From positions 8,038,811 to 8,102,810 of the forward strand of contig JAJHZJ010000311.1 in the NCBI GenBank assembly GCA_023548195.1: a stretch of 64,000 nucleotides of DNA, given 5' to 3'. Source of the stretch: Bettongia penicillata ogilbyi (lineage: Eukaryota; Chordata; Mammalia; Diprotodontia; Potoroidae). Numbering within the stretch: the stretch's first letter is position 1; every line of letters starts with the position of its first letter. Positions 22,685 through 33,761 of this stretch are shown here, one piece after another. The notes beneath the pieces are model-generated. The model saw nothing but the letters and a program-made list of their open reading frames with translations. It did no database searches and was not told the origin of the DNA. Made by a program: the position numbers and the translations under genes.

Positions 22685-23005
22685 CCCAAAGACTCTTGAG
22701 GCAAAATGCCATCCACATTCAGAGAAAGAACTATGGGATTGTAACACAGAATGAAGAAAGCTATTTTCTCTTGTGTTATATTGTGTTTTGGTTTTTCTCA
22801 TGGTTTCTCCCATTTGTTTTAATTCTTCTATGCAACATGACTAATTTGAAAATGTGTTTAATAAAAATGTATGGGTAGAGCCCATATAAGATTGCATGCC
22901 ATCTTGGGGAGGGAGGGGAGAGGGAGAGGGAGAAAATTTAAAACTTATGGAAGTGACTGTTGAAAACTGAAAACAAGCAAATAAATAAATAAAACTCCAT
23001 ACCCT
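22685..23005 (+). mobile_element. L1/HAL1-type 3' end, copy A
   Basis: The order 'aaaatgccatccacattcag', 'caacatgactaatttg', a G-rich run (22906-22930), 'aaacttatggaagtgactg' and an 'aataaataaataaaa' tail is shared with 51085-51380. The G-rich tract and A-rich tail resemble the 3' end of the complete HAL1 at 28701-31258. It is a 5'-truncated, non-coding copy; its open frames are chance. Confidence 0.75.
22906..22928 (+). other. G-quadruplex-capable tract in the retrotransposon 3' end
   Basis: Five runs of three or more G are separated by one to three bases. This is the G-rich polypurine tract typical of L1 3' UTRs. Confidence 0.8.
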
Positions 23006-23339
23006 CTGGGGAATAAAAAGAAGAAAATCCAAGTTTTTGAACAAGATCTCTGACTAAAAGATACACTTTATCTTCTAACTCATGGACCAAATAAAGACAC
23101 ATTCATTGTTGGCAGATGCCTAATTTCAGATAATATGCCTATGACAAAATAACTGCTTAAATGTTTGACTTAAAAGCTGAAATGTGTAGATAAGTGACAG
23201 CAGCTCTCACAGGGTCTATACTTATTTGTGTGGCTGATAAGATATTTGAGCTTTGTGTCTACATTTAAGCATGGATGCATTCTGTCAGAGTTTCAGAAAG
23301 GAGAATGGAAGTCCCTTTAAAGTGGCTATTGAATAGTTA

Positions 23340-23465
23340 TAAACTTTAACTACTTCACATAATCTTTTAAAAATCTAATTATAATCTTTATATAATAACT
23401 ACTTTATATATAACACATAATAACTTTATATAATAACTGCTTAATATAATCTTTAAAATATTTGA
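23340..23465. repeat. AT-rich degenerate repeat
   Basis: 'taataactactttatata'-like units and 'ataatctttataa' variants recur several times within 125 bp. Confidence 0.7.
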
Positions 23466-24140
23466 TCTGAGTCATCTAATCAACTGCAAACTATCGGATC
23501 ATATGCAAAATTAAATCTGTTCCACAAATTGAGCTCCAGCTGTTTCTTTCAGCAATTCCTGTACCACCTTAGAGACCTAAATCCTTGAGGTGCTGAATCA
23601 GCACCATTCTCTGTCCAGCCTGCCCTTTGCTTGTGTTCTTTCTAGAGCATTTCAGCTGTTTCTGAGTCAGTGAAGTCCAGGGTACTATTCTTACAGTGAT
23701 GTCTCCAAAGAGCTTTCACATCAAACTAGTTTTTGGTCCTCTGGGGAAATAAACTGATGTCAACTTTCTCTTGAGTCTTGTTAGTGACATTAACAAGGAA
23801 ATAGAGCTTTAGAAACAAGAGACTGCTCTTACCTTGCAATGGGATCTTCCCCTCAGAATTTAACTGGTCTGCTATTCTAGGAGTATCTTCTCTGTTCATA
23901 TTGGTATGAAAACAGGCAAAACTTTTTTCATTTTCTTTTGAGTAATTTCCAGGCCAAGGTGTCCAATGCCCTTATCCGTTTCTTTTAATATCCATGGCAT
24001 TCAATATGGTATTTCACTGGCACCCTATTTTTGAATCAAACTGAATGACTCCACATCCCCTTTTCCCATCCTGTTCTTTGTCATTCAGATGCCTTTGCTG
24101 CAGGGTTTTCTGTGCTTGGAATCTATTTCTACTCCCCCCA
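23466..24140. other. Unassigned non-coding stretch
   Basis: No gene or named repeat is recognised. Confidence 0.4.
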
Positions 24141-24149
24141 TGTCCATTT

Positions 24150-24224
24150 GCTTCATCATCAATATCATTATTATCATCACCATCATAGCACCACTACCAC
24201 CATCACCACCATCATCATCAAATA
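24150..24224. repeat. Trinucleotide (cat/cac)n microsatellite
   Basis: An interrupted cat/cac run, giving a His/Thr-rich spurious frame. Confidence 0.85.
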
Positions 24225-24440
24225 TTTATTAAATGCCTTACTATATGTCAGACACTGTGCTAAACTCTGGGGATACAAAAAAAAGGGCAAAAACAGTCTC
24301 TGCCCACAAGGAGTTTACATTCTAATGGAGGATACTATATGTAAGTAACTATGTACAAAAAGATATGCAGAGGATAAATGGGAGTTAAACATAGAGGAAA
24401 GGAGCTAGATGTGGAATTCGGGGCCAGTGGGGATAGGGAA
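24222..24440 (+). mobile_element. Unnamed ancient dispersed repeat, copy 4
   Basis: It has 'aatatttattaaatgcct', 'gacactgtgctaaactctgg', 'cacaaggagtttacattc' and 'aggataaatgggag' in the family order. The preceding trinucleotide repeat directly abuts its start. Confidence 0.55.
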
Positions 24441-25500
24441 AGGTCTCCCCATTCAGGGTAACCAGATGTGCCTGTCATTCCCTCTTCTTATAACTACTCC
24501 TCCCTACTCAGGTACTAGAGAATCTTCAAATTCCTTGGTAGGATAATAAAGGATTAAAATGCATATCAGTCCTTTACTGTTCCCCGTCCAAAAAAGCATA
24601 TACAATATCATTTATTCATGAGCATGAAGGAATCTTTTAAATATTTTAAACACAAATTAAAATTTTAAAAATGCATGAAAAGAGATTACAGTGTTTAAGC
24701 TAACCTTAACTTACATTTAGTCACACGTATAACTTGCTTTTGAGAATAAATTGTGCCATTATATTTCTTTAAGGCTACACATCCTAATGAAATGATGAAT
24801 ATGAATCTAGTGCTTTCCATATGTATTCAAGTTTCTGGGTTTTTCTGTTGGGTTTCTGTACTATTGCTTTTTTTTCCTCTAGGGGTTTTATCAGCTCAGA
24901 AGTTTAAGAACTTGATGGAATGATGGGCAGCATGGGTCCTGTTCATAGGTATAGATAGATTTACAGTGCATGATTTAGAGGGCTCTGAAAGGCTCTCTTG
25001 TCTAACATTGGACTCTACTGACCATCAGAAATATGGTGTTATTGTAATTTTATCAGATCTATATTTATTAACTTATTCATTCATGAACCTTTGCTGAATG
25101 GCTACCTGGTGAGTTGACAAAGAGAATTCCCTTGATAAGTTTACAGGGTCCTGAGGCTAGGCTCTTGACAGCTCCAAAAGATACTGTCTTTGAATACAAA
25201 ACTAACCTTAGTTAAAACTCTCAGTAGCATGTCACAGTCCTGACATTTTCATGTTGATCTCTATTTGGGTTAAGGCATTGAAGTTTATTCTTACAATCTT
25301 ATAGGGTAAGGTTAACATGTTACTCTGCCATTCCCCCCCCCCCCCAAAAAAAAAATTTATTGGAAATATCTCTGATCCTGGTGCTTTGATCTCTTTGAGA
25401 CTCAAATGCTTAATCTGTCAAATGGGTTTAATAATACTTTTATTGCCTATCTCATAGGTTTTTGAGAGGAAAGCACTTGGAAAATCTTAATATGCAATAT
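24441..25500. other. Unassigned non-coding stretch
   Basis: There is no gene. A homopolymer junction (C-run then A-run) lies at about 25335-25358. The 25070-25110 segment weakly resembles the start of the dispersed family at 335. Confidence 0.4.
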
Positions 25501-25504
25501 AATA

Positions 25505-25880
25505 TTCAAAAATCATTCTTATAATCACTTTATCAAGACACTACGCCAAAGGCTGAGGACACAAAGATGTCTCAGAACTTCCTTTCAGAAAGGTTGTAAC
25601 CTAATAGAAGAAGTAAGCAGTAAGAGGAGGTTGGTATATAAACTATGTTATGAAGTAGGGTGAGATAAATGCAGGGCACAGGTCTAGGCAATGTGCTGTG
25701 AAACATTTTTAGAGGGAGAAATCAATTTCACCTAAGGCTGATCCAGGGAGAGAGGTGATAGGAAGTGCTTTTGAGGAGACTGCCCTGAATTGGAACTTAA
25801 GGAAAGGGAAAGGCATCAACAAATAGGGATAGTGAGAGGGAGGAGGAGTCTGTGCCATATATGAGGAAAACTGAAGCAAA
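25505..25880 (+). mobile_element. Unnamed ancient dispersed repeat, copy 5
   Basis: It contains 'gccaaaggctgaggacac', 'gataaatgcagggcac', 'cctgaattggaacttaagg' and 'aagcaaaggcatgtgtatgg', phrases in the middle of the dispersed family, including 'gcaaaggcatg'. Confidence 0.5.
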
Positions 25881-25917
25881 GGCATGTGTATGGGAGAGAC
25901 TAGAACAATAAAATCAG

Positions 25918-26085
25918 GAGGCAGGTAGGTGGCGTATTAGATAGAGCACAGGCCCTGGAGTTGCGTGGACTTGAGTTCAAATCCAGTCTCAGACGCTACA
26001 CTTACTATCTCCCTGACCAAGTCATTTAACCTTGATTGCCTCTCCAAAAACCAAAAACAAACAAAACAAATAAACAAAAAAAGAA
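25918..26085 (+). mobile_element. tRNA-derived SINE with CAAA-rich tail
   Basis: It has 'ggcaggtaggtggcg', 'tagatagagcacaggccc', 'ttgagttcaaatccagtctc', 'caagtcatttaaccttg' and then a (caaa)n/(aaac)n tail. The A-rich tail, in place of the RTE-type tail, marks a different subfamily, probably L1-mobilised. Confidence 0.85.
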
Positions 26086-26339
26086 AATCAGTCAGTTTGG
26101 TTGGAAAATATTGTACCATTGATATATAACAGTAGATGGACTGGGTAGTAAAAGGAAATGATAGAAAAGTGATCACCAAAGGGGAATGAAGGACTGGTCC
26201 TGGTGATGGTCACTGACTTTTCTTTTAAATGGATTTCTATTACCAAACCATACAAATGATAAGGGATTAATATCTTTCAGTTATGAGGTACATAACTTAT
26301 GCTTGCTAATATGCTTCTCTGAAAGCTGTGCTGATGTCC

Positions 26340-26475
26340 CTTTCATGTGTCTGTCCTATGTCCCCTGTAGACTATAAGATCCTTGAGAGGTTAAAATGCA
26401 CTTTTAATTTCCTGGTGTTTTTCTCCACATTGCCTAGTGCTCAATGGGTACTCAGTAGTCATTGGTGATTGCTGG
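26340..26475 (+). mobile_element. L2 LINE 3' end
   Basis: 'tataagatccttgagagg', then 'attgcctagtgc' and 'tactcagtagtcattg' follow the L2 terminal order. Confidence 0.55.
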
Positions 26476-26811
26476 GCTGCCTAATGATCTGCCTTCCTTG
26501 TTGGTGAGGGAAAGCTTTCAGATCATCTTCCTCATAGCACTGCTGATGGGGTCCTGAGCACAGTTTTAGTTCTTGAGGAGTTGTCAGGAAAGGACTTCTC
26601 CAGAATGCAACAAATAATAGCTCTTGAAATTTACATGATTCAGAACACCTCTCTGGGTATTTCTCATCACATTCTCACTCTCAGAGACTTCATTAATTCA
26701 TCAATAATTATTGAGCAACAAAGAGAAGCAAAGCATTGTCAGCTAGGAAGGTTAGGATTCCACAAAATGTTACATTTGCTTATAATACCCACTTCAGTCA
26801 AACTCAGCTAA

Positions 26812-27280
26812 GGGGCTAGTGGATAAAGCAGGGGTAGGGGAACCTGCAGCCTTGAGGTCACACATGATCTTCTAGGTCCTCCTGTGCCACCCTTTGACTG
26901 AGTCCAAGTTTTACAGAATAGAACTTTTTATAAAGGGGATTTGTTCTGTGAAGTCTGGATTCAATCAAAGCTCCATGTGCTCCAGGACCTAGAGGGCCAC
27001 ATATGACCTTGAGGCCACAGGTTCCCCACCCCTGGAATAGAGCCTTGAATTCATAATCAGAAAAAGATGTGAATTTGAATCCTACTTCAGTCACTCACCA
27101 ACTGTGTGACCCTGGTTAAATGACCTAACTTCTTTCAACCTCTCTTTACTTATCTGGAAGATGGGATAATAATAGCACTTGCTTCATGACATTTTGAGGA
27201 TCAAATGGAATGATTTATTATAAATGATAAGGTGCTTTGTAAATATTAAAACACTTAATAGATGTTAGCTATTCTCATTA
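26812..27280 (+). mobile_element. MIR-type SINE, split by a hAT element
   Basis: The left stub 'gggctagtggata' (ending 26828) and the right part from 27035 ('tagagccttgaattcat', 'ccaactgtgtgaccctgg', 'tagatgttagctattctc') form one SINE once the intervening element is removed. Confidence 0.85.
26829..27034. mobile_element. Palindromic hAT miniature element, copy 1
   Basis: The 206-bp element starts 'caggggtaggggaacctg' and ends 'caggttccccacccctg'. The inverted arms continue inwards with 'gaggtcacac...ctaggtcct' facing 'aggacctagagggccac'. Flanks 'ggataaag' and 'gaatagag' match at six of eight positions, consistent with a decayed 8-bp hAT target duplication. No coding capacity. A related copy is at 41815-41997. 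Confidence 0.9.
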
Positions 27281-27649
27281 TTAGCTTAGGGTTGGTCTGC
27301 ATGGGTTAATGAGATATGGTAGTAAAGAACAAGTTAGAATCAAATAAAAGACACATCTGTGACCTGTCTTTGGAGAGTATTTCTTTCCCTAAGAATATAA
27401 ATACTAATGATACAGCTCCTGTACATGTGGTTTCTGACTTTTCCACCATGTCCCAGGAAGCTTATTATTGGGAAAACCTCATAATCCTGCAAGATCTATC
27501 ACATTAGCCTTAGTACTCCCCCCTGATTGGGGAATGGAGCCATGAACTCCAAAATCTCCATTTAAGGAGAGAGCTCAGCTCACATATCTCCTAATTAATA
27601 CAACTCCAGGACATCTCTGATTCCTCCACCATGACTTTGCATCAGATGA

Positions 27650-27810
27650 CCCCTCCCCACTTTTCAGCCTTTTGTGTGTTGTCTTCCTTCATTAGACTAT
27701 ATGCTCCTTGAGGGCAGGCAGTGTCTTTCCTTTTTCCTATTTGTATCACCAAAACTTAGTCTGGCACATGGTCAGCACTTAATAAATGTTAACTGACCAT
27801 TGACTACAGG
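27650..27810 (+). mobile_element. L2 LINE 3' tail
   Basis: 'tatgctccttgagggcagg', 'tctggcacatggtcagc' and 'acttaataaatgttaactg' give a well-preserved L2 terminus. Confidence 0.8.
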
Positions 27811-28089
27811 ATGACCGAAAGGAATAAATTAGCTATTGGGAGAAGATCCTTGCCTGATTAACATTACATTTTTGTTTCCCAAATTGCTTAGTGGCCAGCC
27901 TACTAATGAGTAGTTTCTCTACTTACTTGGGCTTGTTCTCAAAAAGCAGATTTAGTCTGTTTTCAGGACCATATCCAATAGCTTTTCTGGTGCAGTAGAA
28001 CCTGCCAAAGCTAATTTTCTGTTTGCATAGCTTTTGAGAATCCAATCTCACCTCCAACCCACAGTGAGACATTCGAGTAGCACTTGTAG

Positions 28090-28200
28090 GGACGTAATAG
28101 TTGCTAAAGAATTGAAAATGGAAAACATCCAGAGGGCAATAGAAAGGTCCATGGTGAGTATGAACAGGCTGCAACAGAAGCAATGAGAAATCTTGAAAAA
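28090..28200 (+). mobile_element. Possible RTE LINE ORF fragment
   Basis: Bases 28115-28185 translate to 'KMENIQRAIERSMVSMNRLQ', resembling the 'QRAMERxMLGxSLxDR' region downstream of the RT domain in RTE-clade LINEs. Flanking frames are broken. The overlapping minus-strand 107-codon frame (27923-28246) has no domain and is probably a shadow. Confidence 0.45.
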
Positions 28201-28559
28201 CAAGAGTAAAAGAGAAAGGAAATGTATGACAGTAATCATTATGCACTGTTACCTTGAAACAGACCTAATAAGAGTTAAGTGACTAGTGCCGGATAACTAG
28301 AAGATATACAATTGTACAGAAAATTAGGAACTTAGAAGGGGAAATGTGGTAGAAAGTTTGATCGTAAGCTCTTTGATGGTAAGGATTATTTATTTTTCGT
28401 CTTTTGTACTGAAGTTATTTTGGTCATTATTACTGTTTTCATTATTACTGCTTATATATCTTAGCTCTGGTCTACATGGGGAAATTAGAAATGGCAGTAA
28501 AAGGCAAAATAGAATGAGAACAAGAGTGACCTCTTTGATCTAATTTTCTATAGTATTTC

Positions 28560-28684
28560 TCTCTCCACAGGTGAAAGTGTTCCTTAGTCTTTGCAGGTGT
28601 GAATGACAGAAAGGAAATTAATATAATGCCTGCTTGGCACATCATAGATGCTTAATAAATGCTTGTTGATTGAATGAGGATTAA
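28560..28684 (+). mobile_element. L2 LINE 3' tail, target of the HAL1 insertion
   Basis: 'atgcctgcttggcacatcat', 'agatgcttaataaatgcttg', 'ttgattgaatgagg'. The HAL1 element begins just downstream of this tail. Confidence 0.7.
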
Positions 28685-28700
28685 AAAAAGCAAAGAATGG
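28685..28700 (+). repeat. HAL1 target-site duplication, left copy
   Basis: 'aaaaagcaaagaatgg' matches 'aaaaaccaaagaatgg' at 31259-31274 with one mismatch. Confidence 0.9.
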
Positions 28701-29348
28701 GCCAAGATGGTGGAGTAAAAGCAGGGACTTGCTCTAGCGCTCCTGCCAGGATGAGCCAAATACTTGTAAAAATGACTCTAAACAAATTCTGGAGCTGCAG
28801 AACCCACTGAGTGAAGGAGTGAAGCAAATCTCCAGCCCAAGACAGCCTGGAAGATTGACAAAGTGTCTATTGTGCCACACTGGGAGCAGAGCACAGTCCA
28901 GTGTGGCTGCTCTGGCACACATCAGACCTGAGCAAGCCTGGTGGACACTGGATCTCTTGCACCTGTGGGAGTTTCCAGACTTCACAACCCCAAAACACCA
29001 AAGACAAATTGGAAGGTCAGTGGAAAAAACCTGTGGCACCTGTGTGAGAGAGTAGAGAGGTCTGGCCCCAGCTCCAGAGCAGTGGAGTAGCCTGCAGCAG
29101 CTGGAGCAAAAACAGGGGCAGCAGAGACTATATCTGGAGCTCTAGGCCCACAGATTTGGGGTGGGGATCAAGTAGCTGACAGTACATCCCACCCCCACCC
29201 CTACTGGAAGCAGAGAAATACCTTGACAAAGAACTCAAAAAGGGGAAATAAACAAAAACTAGAAAAAGAATCCGACTATAGAATCTTACTTTGGTGATAA
29301 GAAAGACCAAAGTATACAAATAGAAGAAGAAAGAGTCAGCACTTCTAC

Positions 29349-30321
29349 ATGCAAAATCTCCAAGAAAAATATGAATTGTCTCAGGCCATGGAAAAACTCA
29401 AAAAGAATTTTGAGAATCAAGAGAAAGGGAGGGAAAATTGGGAAAAGAAATGAGAATGAAGTAAGAAAATCATGTAAAATGAGTCAACTATATGCAAAAG
29501 GAGATGCAAAAAATGCTAAAGAAAATAGCACTTTAAAAAATAGGCTAACCCAAATGGCAAAAGAGATTTAAAAAATCAATGAGGAGAAGAATGCCCTAAA
29601 AACCAGAATTGGTCAGATGGAAAAGGAGGTCCAAAAGCTCACTGAAGAAAATAATTCCTTAAAGATTAGAATGGAGCAGATGGAAACTAATGACTTTATG
29701 AAAACAACATTATAAAACATTATAAGATATTATAAAACAAAATCAAAGGAATAAAAAAATAGCAGAAAATTGGAAAAACAACTGACCTGGAAAATAGATC
29801 CAGGAGAGACAATTTAAAAATTATAGGACTATCTGAAAGCCATGATCAAAAAAAGAGCCTAGATATCATCCTTCAAGAAATTATCAAGGAAAACTGCCCT
29901 GATATTGTAGAATCAGAGGTTAAAATAGATATTGAAAGAATCTCCTGATAGCTTCCTGAAAGAGGTCCCAAAGGGAAAACTCCCAGGAGCATTGTAGCCA
30001 AATTCCAGAGCTCCCAGGTCAAGGAGAAAATATTGCAAGCATCCAGAAAATATAGTTTGAGTATTGTGGAAATATAATCAGGATAACACAAGGCCTAGCA
30101 GCTTCTACATTAAGGGATCAAAGGGCTTGGAAGATGATATTCCAGAAGTCAAAGGAACTAGGATTAACACCAAGAATCACCTACCAAGCAAAACTGAGTA
30201 TAATATTTCAGGGGAAAAATGTTCATTCAATGAAATAGATGACTTTCTTATTCTTGATGAAAAGACCAGAGAGCTGAATAGAAAATTTGACTTTCAAACA
30301 CAAGAATCAAGAGAAGCATGA
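29349..30321 (+). pseudogene. HAL1 ORF1 (L1 ORF1p-like), broken
   Basis: The start at 29349 gives 'MQNLQEKYELSQAMEKLKKN', an opening rich in coiled-coil-type Lys/Glu/Leu residues. After a frame change (about 29430-29700) the coiled coil continues as 'MEKEVQKLTEENNSLKIRME'. From 29784, back in the first frame, 'DLENRSRRDNLKIIGLSES' matches the start of the L1 ORF1p RNA-recognition domain. 'KTPRSIVAKFQSSQVKEKIL' near 29976 matches its C-terminal domain. A further block (30111-30321) runs in another frame to a stop. At least two frameshifts and several stops (for example at 29569 and about 29947) show it cannot make a full protein. In intact relatives this is an RNA-binding trimeric chaperone. 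Confidence 0.85.
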
Positions 30322-31164
30322 AAAGGTAAACAGGAAAGAGAAAGCATAAGGGACTTACTAAAGTTGAACTGTTTACATTCCTACATGGAAAGATAATATT
30401 TGTAACTCTTGAGACTTTTTTCAGTATTAGGATATATACATATAGACAGAGGACACAGGGTGTGTTGAATATGAAGAGATAATATCTAAAAAATAAAATT
30501 AAGAAGTGAGAGAGGAATATATTGGGAGGAAAAAGGGAGAAATAGAATGGGGTAAATTATCTCTTGCACAAAAGAGGCAAGAAAAACCTTTTTCAATGGA
30601 GGAAAAGAGGAGGAAGGTAAAAGCGAACGAGTGAACTTTACTCTCATCACATTTGGCTTAAGGAGGGAATAAACACACACACTCAATTTGGTATGAAAAT
30701 CCATCTTACACTACAGAAAAGTAGGGAGGAATGGAGTAATCAGGGTGGTGATAGAAGGGAGGGCAAAGAGGAGGAGGGGGTTATTAGAAGTAAACATTTT
30801 TGGTAGGGTTAGGGCTAAAAGAGAGAATAGAATAAATGGGGGGCAGGATAGGACGGAGAGAAATATAGTTAGTCTTTCACAATATGACTCTTATGAAAGT
30901 GTTTTGCATGACTACATGTCATATAGCCTGTATTGAATTGTTTGCCTTCTCATTGGGGATGCATGACGAGGGAGGAAAAAAGAGAAATTGGAATTCAAAG
31001 TTTTAAAAGTAAATGTTAAAAATTGTTTTTTCGTGCAACTGGGAGGTAAGATATACAGACAATGGAGTATAGAAATCTATCTAGCCCTACAAGGAAATAG
31101 AGAGGATGAGGATAAGAGAAGGGGGGACAAAATGGGGGAAATGGTAATCACAATGCGTAATGTA

Positions 31165-31192
31165 GGGGGGATAGATGGAGGGGGGAGATGGG
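31165..31192 (+). other. G-rich tract in the HAL1 3' UTR
   Basis: Runs of G of lengths four to six sit in a purine-rich block just before the A-rich tail. The position and composition match the polypurine tract of L1 3' UTRs. Confidence 0.75.
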
Positions 31193-31258
31193 GAGAAATT
31201 GGAACTTGAAATCTTGTGGAAGTGAATGTTGAAAACTAAAAATAAATAAATATTTTTT

Positions 31259-31274
31259 AAAAACCAAAGAATGG
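31259..31274 (+). repeat. HAL1 target-site duplication, right copy
   Basis: This is the partner of 28685-28700 (one mismatch). Confidence 0.9.
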
Positions 31275-31319
31275 AAGTGATATTATTGTGGGAGTATATT
31301 TCAGTCTGCCCAGCCAGGT

Positions 31320-32610
31320 AGAAGGTATGATTTCCAAATAAAGAACATAAAACTGACAGAGAAGCAATGTGTTGTAGAGGTGGGGAACTTCAACCATGTA
31401 GACATATGAAAGAACATTTGATGTTATTACTAGCAATTACATCACCTAGAAGTCTAAAGGTGCCACAAAGCCCCATTCAATTTATATATCTTGATGATTA
31501 AGGATGAATTAGCTGAGGAAGCAGAAGTGATAGGAGCCTTGGGAGAAAATGACTTTGTTATCTTAGAGTTCATAGTAACAAAGGAAGAGAATCTAGTCAA
31601 ATGGATCCATTAGACTTTAGGAAATTGGCATTCCAAAAGCTCAGTAAGAAAGGGAAGTTTGAGTCCATGACTGGCATATCTAAAGAGAACAGTGTCTCAA
31701 AGGATTAGTGGTTATCAAAATTGAAATTCTGACAACAGAATTTCTAACAATTCTATTATGACAATAGAGTCATAAATTAGGTGAATGAGGAAGGAAGAAA
31801 CCAGAATGGCTGCACAGATTTTATGGGCTCAGATATTAAAAGGATAGTCACAAAAGATGAAAAGAGGGACACATAACTAAGGTTGATTTTTTAAAGAAAG
31901 AGTGGCAGTAAACTAAAAGAACATTGTCAGGGAACATAAAAGTGCAGAATGGATTTGGGTTGGGAAGCATGTTAGAGACAATGAAAAGAGTTTCTGTTTA
32001 GAGAAAGAACAAGGAAGGGATGGGCCTTTTGCTTGGGGCAGATGTCCTGTTAACAGATGACAGAGAAAATAGAGCTACTCAGCCTCTACTTCACTCTCAT
32101 CTCCTGGATCAAGGACAATGATCATCTAAGGGTAGAACAAACAGGATGAAAAGGCAATTGAAGTCCAAAGTGGATGAGGTGATAGTAAGAAAGCACCTAC
32201 CTGGTTTAAAAGAGTTCACTCTCTAGGCTTAGACAAGTCACATCCTAGAGCAGCAAAAGAAATAAAAAATGTGATCACAAAACTGCTGTCTTTGAAAACT
32301 AGGGAGATTCTAGTTTACTGAGAATGGGGAAATACTCTGATTGCCAAACATGGGAAAAGATAGATTCTAGAAACAAAGTTAATACCTGTACTTGACAAAA
32401 TTCTAGAAGAGATAATCAGAGAGAATGTCTCTGTGCATTTATATAAAAAAGTTTTGAATATTGAAAATCAGTATAGGTTTATTAAAAAGTAGTCATTTCA
32501 AACAGCTAGTTTCTTTTTCTGACCCAGTTACTACACGATACAATTCAATTGTATTTGGCTTGCAGCAAAGCAAATGACAAATGGGATACTGAGTAAGTCA
32601 CTTAACTGCT
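31320..32610 (+). mobile_element. L3/CR1 LINE fossil with reverse-transcriptase relics
   Basis: The stretch follows the L3/CR1 order from 5' sequence into the RT domain. The later part has 'aaaattctagaagagataat', 'gaaaatcagtataggtttat' (the QxGF region) and a codon run near 32552 reading 'YLACSKANDKW'. That run aligns with the conserved YLDFSKAFDKV motif of CR1-type RT. Frames are broken throughout. Confidence 0.65.
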
Positions 32611-33215
32611 TTGTCCTCATTTTTAAAACAATGATAGCATATTGAATAATCCACAACTTAAGGGCAGCACCTACTCCCTTAAATTGTAGGGGTAATCCTC
32701 TGGAACTCTATTCCTATAACCCATGAGCCCCCATAAGTGTGCTTCCCTTTAACAGGTAGCCAGTAGACATAGAGTTTAAAGCAATAGCATTTACTAAAAT
32801 GGCATAGTAAAAACAGCAACTACAAAACATTTTCCCGGAAATCTGAAGCAGATTCTTTCATAAAGAGATCCAATGTCCATGGGAAAAGTGGGCACAAACT
32901 TAGAGTTCACTAACAGTGAGACACAAGTTAGGAAACTTATTTGGCAAAGCAACTCATGCTTCTTGCGCTACAGGACTTTGAGATATTTCCATTTCTTGTT
33001 ATGTTCTCACACTGCTTTCTGTTTGTTGGTGGCATCTGTGTTGGACAGGTTTTTTTATAGTGAGGCTGGGCTTGCTTTTCATAAAATATGGTATTTCTAT
33101 TGAGTGAGCAATTTTGCTAGACTCCCACGGCTTCTTCTACTGCCTCCAGCTTCAGGTTCAGATGTAGTCATAATCTGAGGGTATTGTGTTCCTTCAGAAG
33201 GAGCAGGGATCTTTA
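32611..33215. other. Unassigned non-coding stretch
   Basis: No named element is recognised. A 76-codon chance frame lies at 32873-33103. Confidence 0.4.
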
Positions 33216-33223
33216 CCCTAGGA

Positions 33224-33422
33224 CAGAGGTTCTGAGTCTTTTTTTTATTTTTGTCTCAGATCCTGTTGGCAGTCTGGTAAAAATCTATGGACTCCTGTGA
33301 ATAATCTTTGTAAGTGTATAAAATAGAATACATGGTATGCTATATTTTAGTAGAAGATAGTCAAAATAAAGATATTATTTTCTCATACAGGTTCACTTAA
33401 TCTCCTAAATAAAGAACCCCTG
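33224..33422. mobile_element. hAT miniature element (second family), copy 1
   Basis: The 199-bp element starts 'cagaggttctgag' and ends 'aaagaacccctg', with an internal 'ctatggactcctgtg' phrase. Flanks 'ccctagga' and 'tcctagaa' agree at six of eight positions, consistent with a hAT 8-bp duplication. Related copies are at 49223 and 60240. Confidence 0.8.
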
Positions 33423-33439
33423 TCCTAGAACTAACAGAA

Positions 33440-33625
33440 ATCTCTGCCCCCACCACCTCATCATCCCTCTATGTGTCTTCTTTTAGCATATAAACTCTTT
33501 GTTTCTATTCTGTTTTTTGTTTCTGTTCTCTTTATATTCAAAGGGTTGTCTTGTTTTCTTACAGTTATATATTCTGCATTTAGTACATTGCCTGGTACAC
33601 AGTACGAGTTTAATTGATGCTTTAT
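33440..33625 (+). mobile_element. L2 LINE 3' tail
   Basis: 'gcatataaactctttg', 'acattgcctggtacacag' and 'tttaattgatgctttatc' give the L2 terminal order. Confidence 0.55.
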
Positions 33626-33639
33626 CACTATGCACAGTG

Positions 33640-33745
33640 AAGAACTCTCTCTGCCAGTGCAGATCAGCACCTATTCTGAAACCTATTGTTTAGAATTACC
33701 TAGGGCCACACAGAGGCTAAGTGACTTGTCCAGCATCCCACTGAC
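33640..33745 (-). mobile_element. MIR-type SINE variant, antisense
   Basis: A 'ctctgccagtgcagatcagc' segment is joined to 'gccacacagaggctaagtg' and 'acttgtccagcatcccac'. Similar joined copies occur near 45010, 47380 and 58150. Confidence 0.7.
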
Positions 33746-33761
33746 AGTGGGACAGAATGTA

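Larger units (their letters stand above)
28701..31258 (+). mobile_element. Complete HAL1 (half-L1) retrotransposon
   Basis: The 2.56-kb element starts 'gccaagatggtggag', a typical marsupial L1-type 5' end. It has a 5' UTR of about 650 bp, one ORF1-like region (29349 to about 30320), and a 3' UTR of about 940 bp with G-rich stretches (31165-31192). It ends 'gaaaactaaaaataaataaa'. There is no ORF2, endonuclease or reverse-transcriptase sequence between ORF1 and the 3' UTR, which is the defining HAL1 structure. It is flanked by 16-bp target duplications (15/16 match). It would have needed L1 machinery in trans. The copy is inactive because ORF1 is broken. Confidence 0.85.

Noticed and set aside
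30064..30321. 85-codon frame as a host gene
   Set aside because: It is the degraded C-terminal part of the HAL1 ORF1 region.
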